Origin: Candidatus Poribacteria bacterium
Lineage (GTDB): Bacteria; Poribacteria; WGA-4E; WGA-3G
Direction of reading: 5' to 3'
NCBI GenBank assembly: GCA_022827225.1
Contig: JAJDTJ010000076.1
Coordinates: 1-50,845, forward strand
DNA length: 50,845 nt
The notes beneath the pieces were generated by a model. That model did not search any database, was not told the DNA's origin, and saw nothing but the letters and a program-made list of their open reading frames with translations. This document shows, one piece after another, positions 25,361-34,683 of the stretch. How positions within the stretch are numbered: the first letter of the stretch is position 1; every line of letters starts with the position of its first letter. The translations under genes were made by a program, and so were the position numbers.

Positions 25361-27427
25361 TTACTTTACCTTAATGACAACAAGCGTTATATCATCTGCT
25401 TGGGGTTCTCCGTCCGCCCACGCCGTACTTGCTTTGAAGATATGGTCAATAATCGTCTTCGGGGATTGATCCGCGACCTCTTTAAACAGTTCTTTCGTTT
25501 TGGGATAGTCTAACATTTCGTTTTCAGGGTTCAACATCTCCGGTAGTCCATCACTCATGAACAAAACAGTATCACCGCTTTGGAGTTGATAGGATGCTTC
25601 TTCCCGCTCGGCTCCGATGAACCCGCCTAACGGCATCCCTTCAAGGAGTACCTCTTCAACAAGGTTTTCGTCTGATCGATAGATGAGGACGGGTGGCATT
25701 CCGGCAGCTGTAAGCGTTAGTTTGTTGCCGTTGAACTTACCGAGTGTCATCGCCATATACAACCGTTTCAGGTTCATACTCTTAACACCTTGTGAGATCC
25801 GTTCAAGTATTTCTAAGTTCCCTGCCTCAAGTGCCGATGTCTTAAAAAGGCTCTTAACTGCAGACACAACAAGCCCGGCATTCATGCCGTGTCCTGTTGC
25901 GTCGCCAACTGCAAGGGTAAGTTGTCCGCCCTCAGTGAGATTATAGTCATAATAGTCGCCCCCGACCTCTGTTGCAGTGCGCATTTCAAAAGCGATATCA
26001 AGATTAGGAAGTTGAGGCGCGGTCTGTGGCAGCATTGATACTTGGAGTTTACGTGCTTCTTCCAATTCCTCTGTTTTACGGGTATTTTCCACCTCCAAGA
26101 GCTGCCGCTCAAGGACCTCCGTTTCAAGTTTCCGGTGTGTTCGCGAGAAATTCCGAGCGAGATAAACCGACATGGAAAAAAGCGGGGCGAGAATGCTGGC
26201 AAGTAAACCGATGCGCCAGTTAATTGTATAGCCCGCTCGTGAAACGATATCGCCAAGCACAAACGTTAAGATGAAAGGCGAGAGCGATCCGAGTCCAAAA
26301 ATCCACGCGCCATCTTTCTTCTTAAAGATAGCAACGATAATCACCCGTGCCATCTCTAAAAACGTGAACGATGTAAAGATGAATAAAAGTGAAACCGCAG
26401 CGACCCCGACGTTGAAGTGAATCTTGGTCTGATCAAACAGTCCCAGACTCCCAGGGGCCCTCTCGGTAAAATCAAGGTTAAATAGCGTCACACAGACGGT
26501 CACAATCCATCCAATAAGAAAGAACCAAAAAAGTTTCGGCAACTTTGGATAAAAGAGCGTGTAGAGAAATAACAGTCCTGATAAAAACATCAACACATAA
26601 ACACAGAAAAGGAGTCGAAATAGAAACAGAATCTGTGTTACACTTGTCGCGAACAGAATAAATTGGAAGGTCAGAAAAACTAAAGCACCGATGCTCCCTG
26701 TCGAAATTGCGAAATAGAAATTTTCCCTTGCCCGTGGGTAAAAGATAAATAGCAAGAGATGCTGCAGCATTAGGAAGCCCGCGACCGCCGCCCACACCAT
26801 CTGAATAGTGGTGCCTTCGTTAACAAGGGTAATACGCCTTTTAATGTTCGGATTTAGAGGCGCGAGTTTAAGCTCGAAACCGAACATTATTGCTGACTCA
26901 TGCAAAGAGAAATTAGAATACCGCACTGCGATGAGGTGGTCAGTTTTGCCGGAAAACGAAATTACTTGTGGATCGCGTTCCCAATAAGGCTCCTCTTCTC
27001 CGTTCTGCGTCCCTACAGTACCAAATTTATAAATCAAATCCCCATCAAGATAGATTTCAGAAGCACCGACTTGATACGTCACTTGGAGTGCCAGCGGCAT
27101 ATTCCAAAGTTGCTCATCCGGAACAGACAGACGAAGCCTGAACCAACCAATGCCGTCCCATCCACTCTCAGGTAACCTATCTTGGAACAACAATGTATCG
27201 GCAGATTCCCAAGTGGCATCATTAAAAGTAGGACTTGCCCATTCCGGATTATCGCCGGAATGATATTTCCAAGACCCCTGTAAATTGGTGCCTGTCTCCA
27301 CAGCATCCAATGTCAGAATACGTACAGGCGTACCGGGTATAGGTTCACCATTTTGTGCAAGTGTAGCGGAGATGAAGCCGAATGTTGCTACAATGAGATG
27401 AAATATTAGAACCAACTTGTGTTTCAT
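25361..27427 (-). CDS. Membrane sensor PP2C/SpoIIE-type phosphatase (688 aa)
   Basis: Domain order: signal peptide (1-24); a periplasmic jelly-roll sensor of the 7TMR-DISM/galactose-binding type (about 40-190, including WFRLRLSVP and ASEIYLDGDLIYKFG); seven hydrophobic segments (about 205-415); a coiled coil (about 420-460); and a PP2C-like phosphatase with the metal-binding acids in EVGGDYYDY, GDATGHGMNAG, FMSDGLPEM and ADDITLVVI. In known systems such RsbU-like phosphatases dephosphorylate an anti-anti-sigma protein; no partner switch genes are in the window. Stop and start of this and the upstream GNAT gene are 11 bases apart. Confidence 0.92.
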   Translation of the reverse strand: MKHKLVLIFHLIVATFGFISATLAQNGEPIPGTPVRILTLDAVETGTNLQGSWKYHSGDNPEWASPTFNDATWESADTLLFQDRLPESGWDGIGWFRLRLSVPDEQLWNMPLALQVTYQVGASEIYLDGDLIYKFGTVGTQNGEEEPYWERDPQVISFSGKTDHLIAVRYSNFSLHESAIMFGFELKLAPLNPNIKRRITLVNEGTTIQMVWAAVAGFLMLQHLLLFIFYPRARENFYFAISTGSIGALVFLTFQFILFATSVTQILFLFRLLFCVYVLMFLSGLLFLYTLFYPKLPKLFWFFLIGWIVTVCVTLFNLDFTERAPGSLGLFDQTKIHFNVGVAAVSLLFIFTSFTFLEMARVIIVAIFKKKDGAWIFGLGSLSPFILTFVLGDIVSRAGYTINWRIGLLASILAPLFSMSVYLARNFSRTHRKLETEVLERQLLEVENTRKTEELEEARKLQVSMLPQTAPQLPNLDIAFEMRTATEVGGDYYDYNLTEGGQLTLAVGDATGHGMNAGLVVSAVKSLFKTSALEAGNLEILERISQGVKSMNLKRLYMAMTLGKFNGNKLTLTAAGMPPVLIYRSDENLVEEVLLEGMPLGGFIGAEREEASYQLQSGDTVLFMSDGLPEMLNPENEMLDYPKTKELFKEVADQSPKTIIDHIFKASTAWADGEPQADDITLVVIKVK

Positions 27428-27438
27428 TTTAACACTTC

Positions 27439-28008
27439 TTACAGTAAGTTTTGGCTTTCAAGCTGCGCCAAAAGGGGATGCTCCAAAACGGATGCGACTT
27501 CCAGCCAAGCCTCTCGGCTATTCTCACGCGAAAGGTCTGGGGTGAATCCAAAATCGAGATAGAGTTTGACTGCCGGAATTCGTCTGGTTGAAGTATCAAG
27601 AAAACAGCGTTCGTGGGACTGTCTGAGACGTGTCATCGCCACTGACATCATCGGCTTGGAGAGTCCACGTCCTTGATAGTCAGGATGAATCGCCACCCAA
27701 TGGATCTGTCCCCAATCTGTGCCATCTATATCGGGTTGCCACCACGCTGTGATTGTCCCAATCTCCTCACCCGCGTCCGTCGCGAGGAAAAAGCTCCGCT
27801 CCTCCATCGCCGAAAGATTGCGTTTAAATTGGCGGTCAAAAAGTCCGTCATCAATGTCGATGTAGGGTTCCGCCGCTTTCTGAATCCGCGTCCAGATATG
27901 CCCTTCATTCCGACGATAATTCCGGATCACAAACCCTTCTGGAATAGGGAATTCTGGGATATTCTCCATGTTCTCACGAATCATTCTGACGCTGTAGTTT
28001 TTCATCAT
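27439..28008 (-). CDS. GNAT-family N-acetyltransferase (189 aa)
   Basis: The acetyl-CoA binding loop is HPDYQGRGLSKPM and is preceded by the strand IHWVAIHP; the C-terminal part RIPAVKLYLDFGF is the usual motif B. The substrate is unknown. No Shine-Dalgarno is obvious before ATGATG. A promoter with extended -10 lies about 55 bases upstream (28062-28091). The gene leads the minus-strand phosphatase/PhyH-Nudix set and is divergent from the DUF488/RecQ cassette. Confidence 0.85.
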   Translation of the reverse strand: MMKNYSVRMIRENMENIPEFPIPEGFVIRNYRRNEGHIWTRIQKAAEPYIDIDDGLFDRQFKRNLSAMEERSFFLATDAGEEIGTITAWWQPDIDGTDWGQIHWVAIHPDYQGRGLSKPMMSVAMTRLRQSHERCFLDTSTRRIPAVKLYLDFGFTPDLSRENSREAWLEVASVLEHPLLAQLESQNLL

Positions 28009-28041
28009 TGGGTGCGGGTTTTTTGGCAGATCATGTTTGAA

Positions 28042-28091
28042 AACTTGCTTTTGTGCAAGTTAATATAGCAAATCATGCATAGAAATGGCAA
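28042..28091 (-). promoter_or_regulatory. GNAT promoter with a 20-bp palindrome over the start site
   Basis: On the minus strand TTGCCA (28091-28086), 18 bases, TATATT (28067-28062) preceded by TG: an extended -10 promoter. Directly downstream, AACTTGC...GCAAGTT (28042-28061) forms a 7-bp inverted repeat spanning the expected +1; it could be an operator. Confidence 0.5.
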
Positions 28092-28113
28092 GGATATTTT
28101 GAGCAGAATTGAT

Positions 28114-28142
28114 TTGATTTTTGCGGGAGCGTGTGGTATCAT
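28114..28142 (+). promoter_or_regulatory. Promoter of the DUF488/RecQ cassette (near-leaderless)
   Basis: TTGATT (28114-28119), 17 bases, TATCAT (28137-28142). The expected +1 is about 28149, only some 3 bases before the ATG at 28152, and there is no ribosome site in between. Confidence 0.5.
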
Positions 28143-28151
28143 TTATCTATC

Positions 28152-28706
28152 ATGGAAAAGACCTCTGCCCGCATCCCAATTTATACAATAGGCTATGGAA
28201 GTCGTTCGATAGCCGAACTCATTGAAGTGCTACACCAGCATGAGATCGCCTATCTCATTGATGTCCGGTCTGCACCGTATTCCCGCTACAAACCTGAATT
28301 CTCCAAGGAACCTTTAGCAAATGAATTGGCACAACACGGTATCCGCTACGTGTTCATGGGAGATTCACTCGGCGGTAGACCTGACGACGAAACGTGTTAC
28401 GTCAACGGGAAAGTCGATTACGAAAAGGTCAAAGCCACAGAATTCTATCAGCGTGGGATTGAACGGCTGCACACAGCCTTTTTACAACAACAATCCGTTG
28501 TCCTGATGTGTAGTGAAGGAAAGCCGGAAGAATGTCACCGATGCAAACTTATCGGCACAACCCTTATGAAGGATAATATACCCACCATTCACATCGATGA
28601 GAACGGTGAGCAATTGACGCAGGAGCAAGTTATTGAACGCTTGAGGGGCGGACAATTGTCACTGTTTGGTGAAGATACATTTCACTCTCGGAAAAAATAC
28701 TCGTAA
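28152..28706 (+). CDS. DUF488 family protein, first copy (184 aa)
   Basis: It matches DUF488: IYTIGYGSRSIAELIEVL, the strand YLIDVRSAPYSRY, then GIRYVFMGDSLGGRP, and the closing motif VVLMCSEGKPEECHR with the conserved Cys...CHR. The fold is Rossmann-like and the family is often found beside helicases and OB-fold proteins; no reaction is established to my knowledge. The ATG at 28152 is chosen on family alignment; an in-frame GTG at 28131 would place the ribosome site GGGAG too close. It is first in a three-gene set with 11 bases to the next gene. Confidence 0.88.
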   Translation: MEKTSARIPIYTIGYGSRSIAELIEVLHQHEIAYLIDVRSAPYSRYKPEFSKEPLANELAQHGIRYVFMGDSLGGRPDDETCYVNGKVDYEKVKATEFYQRGIERLHTAFLQQQSVVLMCSEGKPEECHRCKLIGTTLMKDNIPTIHIDENGEQLTQEQVIERLRGGQLSLFGEDTFHSRKKYS

Positions 28707-28717
28707 TTTGATGCCCT

Positions 28718-29209
28718 ATGAAGAAAATCAAAATTGTCACCATCGGTGTATACGGCTTTGACGAAACAGGCTTTTTCGACGCTTTAGGCAAAGCAGCGGT
28801 TGATACATTCTGCGACATTCGTAACCGACGCGGTGTACGTGGTGCAACTTACGCATTCGCCAACAGCAAGCGGTTGCAAGCACGGCTTGCAGAACTCGGT
28901 ATCCGATACATCTATCGTAAGGACCTCGCTCCGACGCAAGCCGTTCGCGACAAACAGGCAGCAGCAGATAAAGCGACAAAAACGGCTAAACGCAAACGCA
29001 CCACCCTTGGAAAAGCATTCATTGAAGCCTACCACACAGAATGCCTTGACGTGTTTGACCCGCAAAGCCTGCTGGACGAACTGGAATCGGATGCGAGAGT
29101 TGTCGCCCTCTTTTGTGTCGAAACGGCACCGGATGCATGTCACCGCTCCTTAGTAGCAGATAAATTAGCGAAAACCTTGAATCTGGAGGTTGAGGACATT
29201 CTACCATGA
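28718..29209 (+). CDS. DUF488 family protein, second copy (163 aa)
   Basis: A divergent paralogue of the preceding gene: IVTIGVYGFDETGFFDAL, the strand TFCDIRNRRGVRG, GIRYIYRKDLAPT, and the same end motif FCVETAPDACHR. It carries a Lys/Ala-rich insertion (about residues 72-92) not present in the first copy, possibly for nucleic-acid contact. Two different DUF488 copies side by side suggest a heterodimer or sequential action. Its stop overlaps the helicase start by 4 bases (ATGA), so translation is coupled. Confidence 0.88.
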   Translation: MKKIKIVTIGVYGFDETGFFDALGKAAVDTFCDIRNRRGVRGATYAFANSKRLQARLAELGIRYIYRKDLAPTQAVRDKQAAADKATKTAKRKRTTLGKAFIEAYHTECLDVFDPQSLLDELESDARVVALFCVETAPDACHRSLVADKLAKTLNLEVEDILP

Positions 29210-31989
29210 GAGTTTTAATTGTTGCGAAAACCCGAATGGGTAGTGGCGCGTGCATCGGAGCGATTACAGAGACAGGAAAAAGCGTCCGACTCATCCCATT
29301 TAACGCTGACCCACATGATGGCGCAAACAGCGAATACAACGTCGGCGATATTTGGGAGATTTCCGCCGAACCGGTTCCAGAAACAGAACTCATCCCACCA
29401 CATAACGAAAATATTGTTGTCTATAAAAAGCAGCGTCTTCATACCAAAAAAGATACAAAAGATTTAGTAAGTGCTATTGAACTTTTAATGCCGCCGAAAA
29501 TAGGAGATCCACGCGAACTTTATGACGGTTTGTTGAAAACCACAAGTAGCGGTTCGCTCTACATCACCCTGCAAGGTGATATTCCATCTTACAGTACTGT
29601 GTTTTGGAGGCCGGATCAACCACTTACTCGTGATACAGAACGGCGGCGAATACGATATCGCTATCCCACGAAAAATGGCGGTTGTACGCTCACCTTCGTC
29701 GGTTTCCAAGAACCGCTTGAGACAATTCCTGCAGGTATGCTCCTGCGTGTGTCGCTGGCACATCGCTGGAGACCAGCAGATCAGCCCGATGCTGAAGAAC
29801 GGCACTACGCACAGATCTCCGGCTGGTTTCTTGAAGAAGTAGAACAGACGCAATCGGAACGTCCGAGAGACCAAGAACAGCCTTCACCACCAACTTCGAC
29901 GCAAACCCCCTTAGATATCCTCACAAACGTTTTCGGACATGAACAGTTCCGTCCATTTCAGGAAACTATCATCAACCACATCCTAAAAAGACAAGATGCG
30001 CTGATCGTTTTACCGACAGGTGGCGGAAAATCACTCTGTTATCAATTGCCTGCTCTCATGTTTGAGGGTGTGACAGTTGTTGTTTCACCCCTAATTTCAC
30101 TCATGCAGGATCAAGTGATGCAACTCCAAAATCGTGGTATCCGCGCAGCGTTTCTCAACCATACCGTCGGAAATACAGAATACGTCGCCACGATGCAGCA
30201 CGTCAGGCAGGGCGAAATCAAACTGCTTTATGTTGCTCCTGAAACGCTCGTTCGCCCCGAAATACTTGTCATGCTTGAGGATTCAGATGTTGCCTGCCTT
30301 GCGATTGATGAAGCCCATTGCATTTCGGAATGGGGACACGACTTTCGGCAGGAATATCGACAACTGGTCTCCATTCGCGAACGCTTCCAAAAAGCCGTTT
30401 GCGTCGCCTTAACAGCTACTGCGACTCCGCGGGTTCAAAACGACATCAAAAAATTACTCAAATTTAACCAAGGAAATGAGTTTATAGGCAGTTTTGACCG
30501 AGAAAATCTATTCATCGCTGTTGAACCGAAAGTTGAATTGCTCGAACAGACGCTCGCGTTTCTTAATAGGCATAGCGGCGAATCTGGCATTATATATTGT
30601 CAAACCAAGAAGCAGGTTGAATCGCTCTGTCGTAATTTAACCGCCAGACGCATCTCAGTGCGTCCTTATCACGCAGACCTTGATAACGCAACCCGGAAAC
30701 AAAATCAAGAAGGATTTCTTAAAGGCGACATCCAAGTGATCGTCGCCACAATTGCGTTCGGCATGGGAATCGATAAGGCGGACGTACGTTTTGTTCTACA
30801 CGCTGGTTTGCCTAAGGAACCCGAATCTTACTACCAAGAAATCGGTCGCAGCGGTCGCGATGGACTTCCAGCCGAATGTCTCTTGCTATTTAGTTACGGC
30901 GATGTTGACACCATCAATCACTTCATCAATCAAGGCGCGCAATCCGAAAAACAGGGACGACTGGAGAGATCGCAAACACTGATTTCGTGGGCAACGTCAA
31001 TAGCGTGTCGTCGAAAAGTGTTATTAACTTATTTTGGTGAGCAATACGAGCAGGAAAATTGTGGGATGTGTGACAACTGCCGCAAATCAGAAATGGAGCG
31101 TATTGACTTAACAGTGCCCGCCCAAAAATTTCTTTCCTGTGTCCTCCGGACAGAAGAACTATTCGGGGAAGCATATATCATTGATGTCCTACGCGGATCA
31201 AAACAGAAAAAAATTCTTGATAATAGACACGACAGCCTCTCTACTCATGGCATCGGCATAGAATACAATAAGACGCAGTGGCGATATTTGTCTCATCAAT
31301 TCCTCCAACACAAAATCCTTGAGCGAGATGCACAGCACGGCAGCCTCCGCGTAACTCAGAAAGGCTGGGGAGTCCTCAATAGCAAAGATAAATTTTGGGG
31401 ATTTTCGGTGGAATCGGTAGATATTCTCACATCCGAAGTGTCCTCTGAATATGCTTCGGAACTCTTTGAATTACTTCGGGCTGAACGAGACAGAATCGTT
31501 GAGGTCGAGGGCGTAGACCCTAACGCGGTTTTCCACGATAAAGCACTGCAAGCAATGGCGACCTATTTTCCGACATCTGAGGAATCTTTCAGACTGATGC
31601 CCAGTGTGGGACCCTCAAAGTCTAAAAAATATGCTGATATCTTCTTGCCGATCATTCGTGATTATTGCAAGGAACACGAAGCGAAGCCGGTAGAAAGCAC
31701 AACGAAAACAGTGAACACTCATCAACGAGCGCCCGAAGAACCAACCCCATACGTGCCGGAACTTTTTGAGCGACTTCGAGAAAAGCGCAAAACAATTGCC
31801 GACGAGGAAGGAGTTTCTGCGTTTGTCATCTTTTGGAACAAGACGCTGGAAGATATGGCTACCTATTTCCCGCAAACCAAAGAAGAGTTCATGAAAATTC
31901 ATCGCGTGAGTCCAGCAAAAGCTGAAAAATACGCAGATGATTTTCTGCCGATCATCCGTGCGTACTGCGAAGAACACGGTATTGATTGA
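29206..31989 (+). CDS. Dual-OB domain/RecQ helicase/double-HRDC fusion (927 aa)
   Basis: Residues 1 to about 215 match the dual-OB type of domain (RVLIVAKTRMGSGACIGAI..GKSVRLIP, later VSLAHRWRP and YAQISGWFLEE). From 240 onward a complete RecQ helicase follows: FGHEQFRPFQ motif, Walker A with K275 (LPTGGGKSLCYQ), DEAH at 368-371, TATATPRV, GMGIDKADVR and EIGRSGRDG. Zinc ligands C601, C619, C622 and C625 are all present. A winged-helix RQC region (about 645-735) and two HRDC domains (about 749-825 and 849-926) complete it. E. coli RecQ is about 610 aa with one HRDC and no OB fusion. The fusion and the tight link to two DUF488 genes suggest a dedicated DNA or RNA processing machine, possibly anti-phage or repair. 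It ends 10 bases from the convergent ATPase gene. Confidence 0.93.
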   Translation: MRVLIVAKTRMGSGACIGAITETGKSVRLIPFNADPHDGANSEYNVGDIWEISAEPVPETELIPPHNENIVVYKKQRLHTKKDTKDLVSAIELLMPPKIGDPRELYDGLLKTTSSGSLYITLQGDIPSYSTVFWRPDQPLTRDTERRRIRYRYPTKNGGCTLTFVGFQEPLETIPAGMLLRVSLAHRWRPADQPDAEERHYAQISGWFLEEVEQTQSERPRDQEQPSPPTSTQTPLDILTNVFGHEQFRPFQETIINHILKRQDALIVLPTGGGKSLCYQLPALMFEGVTVVVSPLISLMQDQVMQLQNRGIRAAFLNHTVGNTEYVATMQHVRQGEIKLLYVAPETLVRPEILVMLEDSDVACLAIDEAHCISEWGHDFRQEYRQLVSIRERFQKAVCVALTATATPRVQNDIKKLLKFNQGNEFIGSFDRENLFIAVEPKVELLEQTLAFLNRHSGESGIIYCQTKKQVESLCRNLTARRISVRPYHADLDNATRKQNQEGFLKGDIQVIVATIAFGMGIDKADVRFVLHAGLPKEPESYYQEIGRSGRDGLPAECLLLFSYGDVDTINHFINQGAQSEKQGRLERSQTLISWATSIACRRKVLLTYFGEQYEQENCGMCDNCRKSEMERIDLTVPAQKFLSCVLRTEELFGEAYIIDVLRGSKQKKILDNRHDSLSTHGIGIEYNKTQWRYLSHQFLQHKILERDAQHGSLRVTQKGWGVLNSKDKFWGFSVESVDILTSEVSSEYASELFELLRAERDRIVEVEGVDPNAVFHDKALQAMATYFPTSEESFRLMPSVGPSKSKKYADIFLPIIRDYCKEHEAKPVESTTKTVNTHQRAPEEPTPYVPELFERLREKRKTIADEEGVSAFVIFWNKTLEDMATYFPQTKEEFMKIHRVSPAKAEKYADDFLPIIRAYCEEHGID

Positions 31990-31998
31990 AGGCTCTTT

Positions 31999-33642
31999 CT
32001 ACTGCATCCCAGAAGCACTTTGCATTTTTGAAGGCAGTTCTTGCATCACAGGAATAACGTAACTCCGAATCGTCAAACCCTCTATCGTTTCTGTCTCTAC
32101 TCGCGGCTTCGGGGCCTGCCGGTGATCGAAGACAATATAGTGTCCTTCTGTTAAACTTTCATATCTAAAATATGCTGCAAGCTGCTCTTTACCCGCCTGA
32201 TAACGATTGTCGCCTCTCCATATTTTCGTTTCCACGATATATTTTCTCTGGTTGTAGGTAATAATGACGTCCATCCTACCGCGGCCGGTTTGTACTTCAA
32301 TATGCATAAAACCGCCGATAACTTTAACAAACTGATCGAGATATGCAAGCAGAAGATGTCTGCCAACCGATTCTTTTGGCGTATCAGGGACTTCCAGAAT
32401 TTTGAACCCTGCCCGTGCAATGAAATCTCGGAAATTATCAAGCAACGCCCCCATATCAATCTGCCCTATGGGTGTAAGGTAATCAAGGAAACCTTCACGA
32501 GAGTCTTCATGTAAGTACTCATCTTCCAGACCGTTCACGACCGCCTTGAATGCCTGTAGAATGCAATACAGATAAATCGGATTCACTATTTCGCACATAC
32601 CGTCAGCACCTCTGGCAATGACCCCGTAGGTAGCAAGTTCACTGATAATGTCACTCCGTAGATTGAAATCAACACCGTCATCGCGCGCCATAATCCGCAT
32701 CAACAGGTTTTCAAAACGTGGATCCTTCCGAATATTAGTAAGCAGATGTGTGAAGTTAACATTATCTTCCTCAAGGAGTTGTGCGTGTGCCTCTGAAAAG
32801 TGCGCCATCGTAATGGGTTCACTTTTCGGAAGGTCCAACTCTTCGGTAAGAATCTGCGCGAATCGGTTGACAAGGAGAGGTTGCCCAGCGGTCTGCTTAT
32901 GGATAGCTGCTATAACTTCTGGGACAAAAACTTGTCCGACCTCGTCCGTATATTGCCCAAGCAGCTCGTGTACCTGTTCGAGGGTAAAGCTGGGAAGATG
33001 GAACTCATCTTGGATATTGAAAGGAGAAATTGATCGGTCATAGTTGAGCTGGGCAATACTTTTGACCCCGATGATGCCAACGCTGTGTGGGCACCGCGGC
33101 TTACCAGAAATATAGATATGACGGAGCGTATGAAGAAAATCACTCAAGGCAACCTGCGGGATACCATCAAATTCATCAATGACGAGGACAACCTGCTGCC
33201 CGTCATATTCAGCGTCCAGAAAACGTGCAAACCGTTTAAAAAACCTCATCATCGAAAGATGATCGGTTAAGGTTGTTCCTTCCAAAAATTCGCGTAAAGC
33301 CTCAGAGGGGACACATCCACGTCTTTGGAAAACGGCTTCTATGTCTTCGCGCATCTGTTCATAGAGATGACCATAGAAAGTAGCTAAGTCAAGGTTTTTA
33401 TAAACATCAAAGTTCAGTTGAATGGGAAAATAGTCTATAGTCTGCCCAACTGACGCTGAATCCGCTACAAGTGCTGCTAAGACATCTTGAAAGAAAGTGG
33501 TTTTACCGGTTTGACGTGGCGAGAACAAGACAATATACCTACCTTCTCCAACACGTTTGATGAAATCCGCGATCTCATCAGAACGTGAAACAACGTAGTG
33601 CTCTTGTGCATTGACGGGACCTTGCGTCCAAAAACGTCTCAT
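31999..33642 (-). CDS. AAA ATPase with C-terminal PD-(D/E)XK nuclease-like domain (547 aa)
   Basis: An N-terminal P-loop domain (SPRQTGKTT, K47; Walker B VVLVIDEFDG) of the archaeal/bacterial AAA type often called AAA_14/AAA_31-like. A winged-helix middle section (NLRSDIISELATYGVI) follows, and a C-terminal PD-(D/E)XK-like motif (D458 in GRMDVIITY, E471 and K473 in YIVETKIW). This architecture is widespread among mobile, multi-copy ATPases of unknown target. AAGGAGG before the ATG at 33642 fixes the start. The gene is convergent with the RecQ fusion and lies 110 bases downstream of miaA, so it may be read from the same operon. Confidence 0.88.
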   Translation of the reverse strand: MRRFWTQGPVNAQEHYVVSRSDEIADFIKRVGEGRYIVLFSPRQTGKTTFFQDVLAALVADSASVGQTIDYFPIQLNFDVYKNLDLATFYGHLYEQMREDIEAVFQRRGCVPSEALREFLEGTTLTDHLSMMRFFKRFARFLDAEYDGQQVVLVIDEFDGIPQVALSDFLHTLRHIYISGKPRCPHSVGIIGVKSIAQLNYDRSISPFNIQDEFHLPSFTLEQVHELLGQYTDEVGQVFVPEVIAAIHKQTAGQPLLVNRFAQILTEELDLPKSEPITMAHFSEAHAQLLEEDNVNFTHLLTNIRKDPRFENLLMRIMARDDGVDFNLRSDIISELATYGVIARGADGMCEIVNPIYLYCILQAFKAVVNGLEDEYLHEDSREGFLDYLTPIGQIDMGALLDNFRDFIARAGFKILEVPDTPKESVGRHLLLAYLDQFVKVIGGFMHIEVQTGRGRMDVIITYNQRKYIVETKIWRGDNRYQAGKEQLAAYFRYESLTEGHYIVFDHRQAPKPRVETETIEGLTIRSYVIPVMQELPSKMQSASGMQ

Positions 33643-33752
33643 TTCCGCCTCCTTTCCGCGAAGTGTATCAACAAATATTGTATTATATCTGACCGATAAA
33701 ATCAATAGGGAATCCAGTTTTCAGCATCCGATAACCAACACCTGTAACCTGC

Positions 33753-34673
33753 TTATATATCCTCAATTTTCTCTAACAGGTGCGCGACAATATCCGGGGT
33801 CGAGTTTCGATCCACCCACTCAATACGGGTATCCTTACGGAACCACGTTAGTTGTCGTTTGGCAAAGCGACGGGTATTCTGCTTCAACTGCTCAACCGCT
33901 TCCAGATATGTACATTTCCCATCAAGATAATCTATCAACTCTCTGTAACCGAAACTTCGGAGCGCAGCACTATCACGCGCATAACCTGCTGCCAACAGAG
34001 ACTCCACTTCGGCAATTAATCCGTTCGCAAGCATAACATCCACGCGTTGTTCAATACGTTGGTAGAGCAACGCACGTGGCATCGTCAGACAGAGGGCAGT
34101 AAAGGGATACCGCTGGTTCTCTTGTTGCCACTGTTGCTGATGTTCTGACATCGGAACGCCTGTCAATTCATAGACTTCCAAAGCACGGATAACACGGACG
34201 AGGTTGTTGGGATGAATCCGCTCCGCAGATATTGGATCGCAGGTACGGAGCCGCTCGTGGAGGGTATTGACCCCGCGTTGCGCCGCCTCCGTTTCAAGCC
34301 GTTCACGGAGTGATGGATCCGCCCCTGGTCCCTCAAATAATCCATCAACAATCGCTCGAAAATAGAGACCCGCACCACCGACAAGCAGCACCTGTTTGCC
34401 TCTGCTTTGGATGTCAGCGATTGCAGCGTCTGCAAGGGATTGATAGTCGGCAACGGTGAAGGGTTGGGAAACGTCCACACAGTCAATCAGATGATGCGGT
34501 GCCGTCTGCCGTTCTTCAGGGGTAGGTTTGGCAGTGCCGATGTCCATCTGCCGATAGATTTGGCGGGAATCGACGGAGACAATTTCGGCATCAAAATGTT
34601 GTGCTAATTGAATCGCTATCTCTGTTTTGCCAACTGCTGTGGGGCCGAGGAGACAGAGGAGTTTTGACTTCAT
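33753..34673 (-). CDS. miaA: tRNA dimethylallyltransferase (306 aa)
   Basis: It adds dimethylallyl to the N6 of A37 in tRNAs reading UNN codons. The P-loop GPTAVGKT (10-17), the DSRQIYR motif, the DIGTAKP loop, HHLIDCVD and the C-terminal RRFAKRQLTWFRKD are all present. Normal length. It lies 10 bases downstream of the Gly-pentapeptide protein and in one run with mnmA, so two anticodon-loop modifications share one operon. Confidence 0.96.
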   Translation of the reverse strand: MKSKLLCLLGPTAVGKTEIAIQLAQHFDAEIVSVDSRQIYRQMDIGTAKPTPEERQTAPHHLIDCVDVSQPFTVADYQSLADAAIADIQSRGKQVLLVGGAGLYFRAIVDGLFEGPGADPSLRERLETEAAQRGVNTLHERLRTCDPISAERIHPNNLVRVIRALEVYELTGVPMSEHQQQWQQENQRYPFTALCLTMPRALLYQRIEQRVDVMLANGLIAEVESLLAAGYARDSAALRSFGYRELIDYLDGKCTYLEAVEQLKQNTRRFAKRQLTWFRKDTRIEWVDRNSTPDIVAHLLEKIEDI

Positions 34674-34683
34674 CTGTTGTGTA

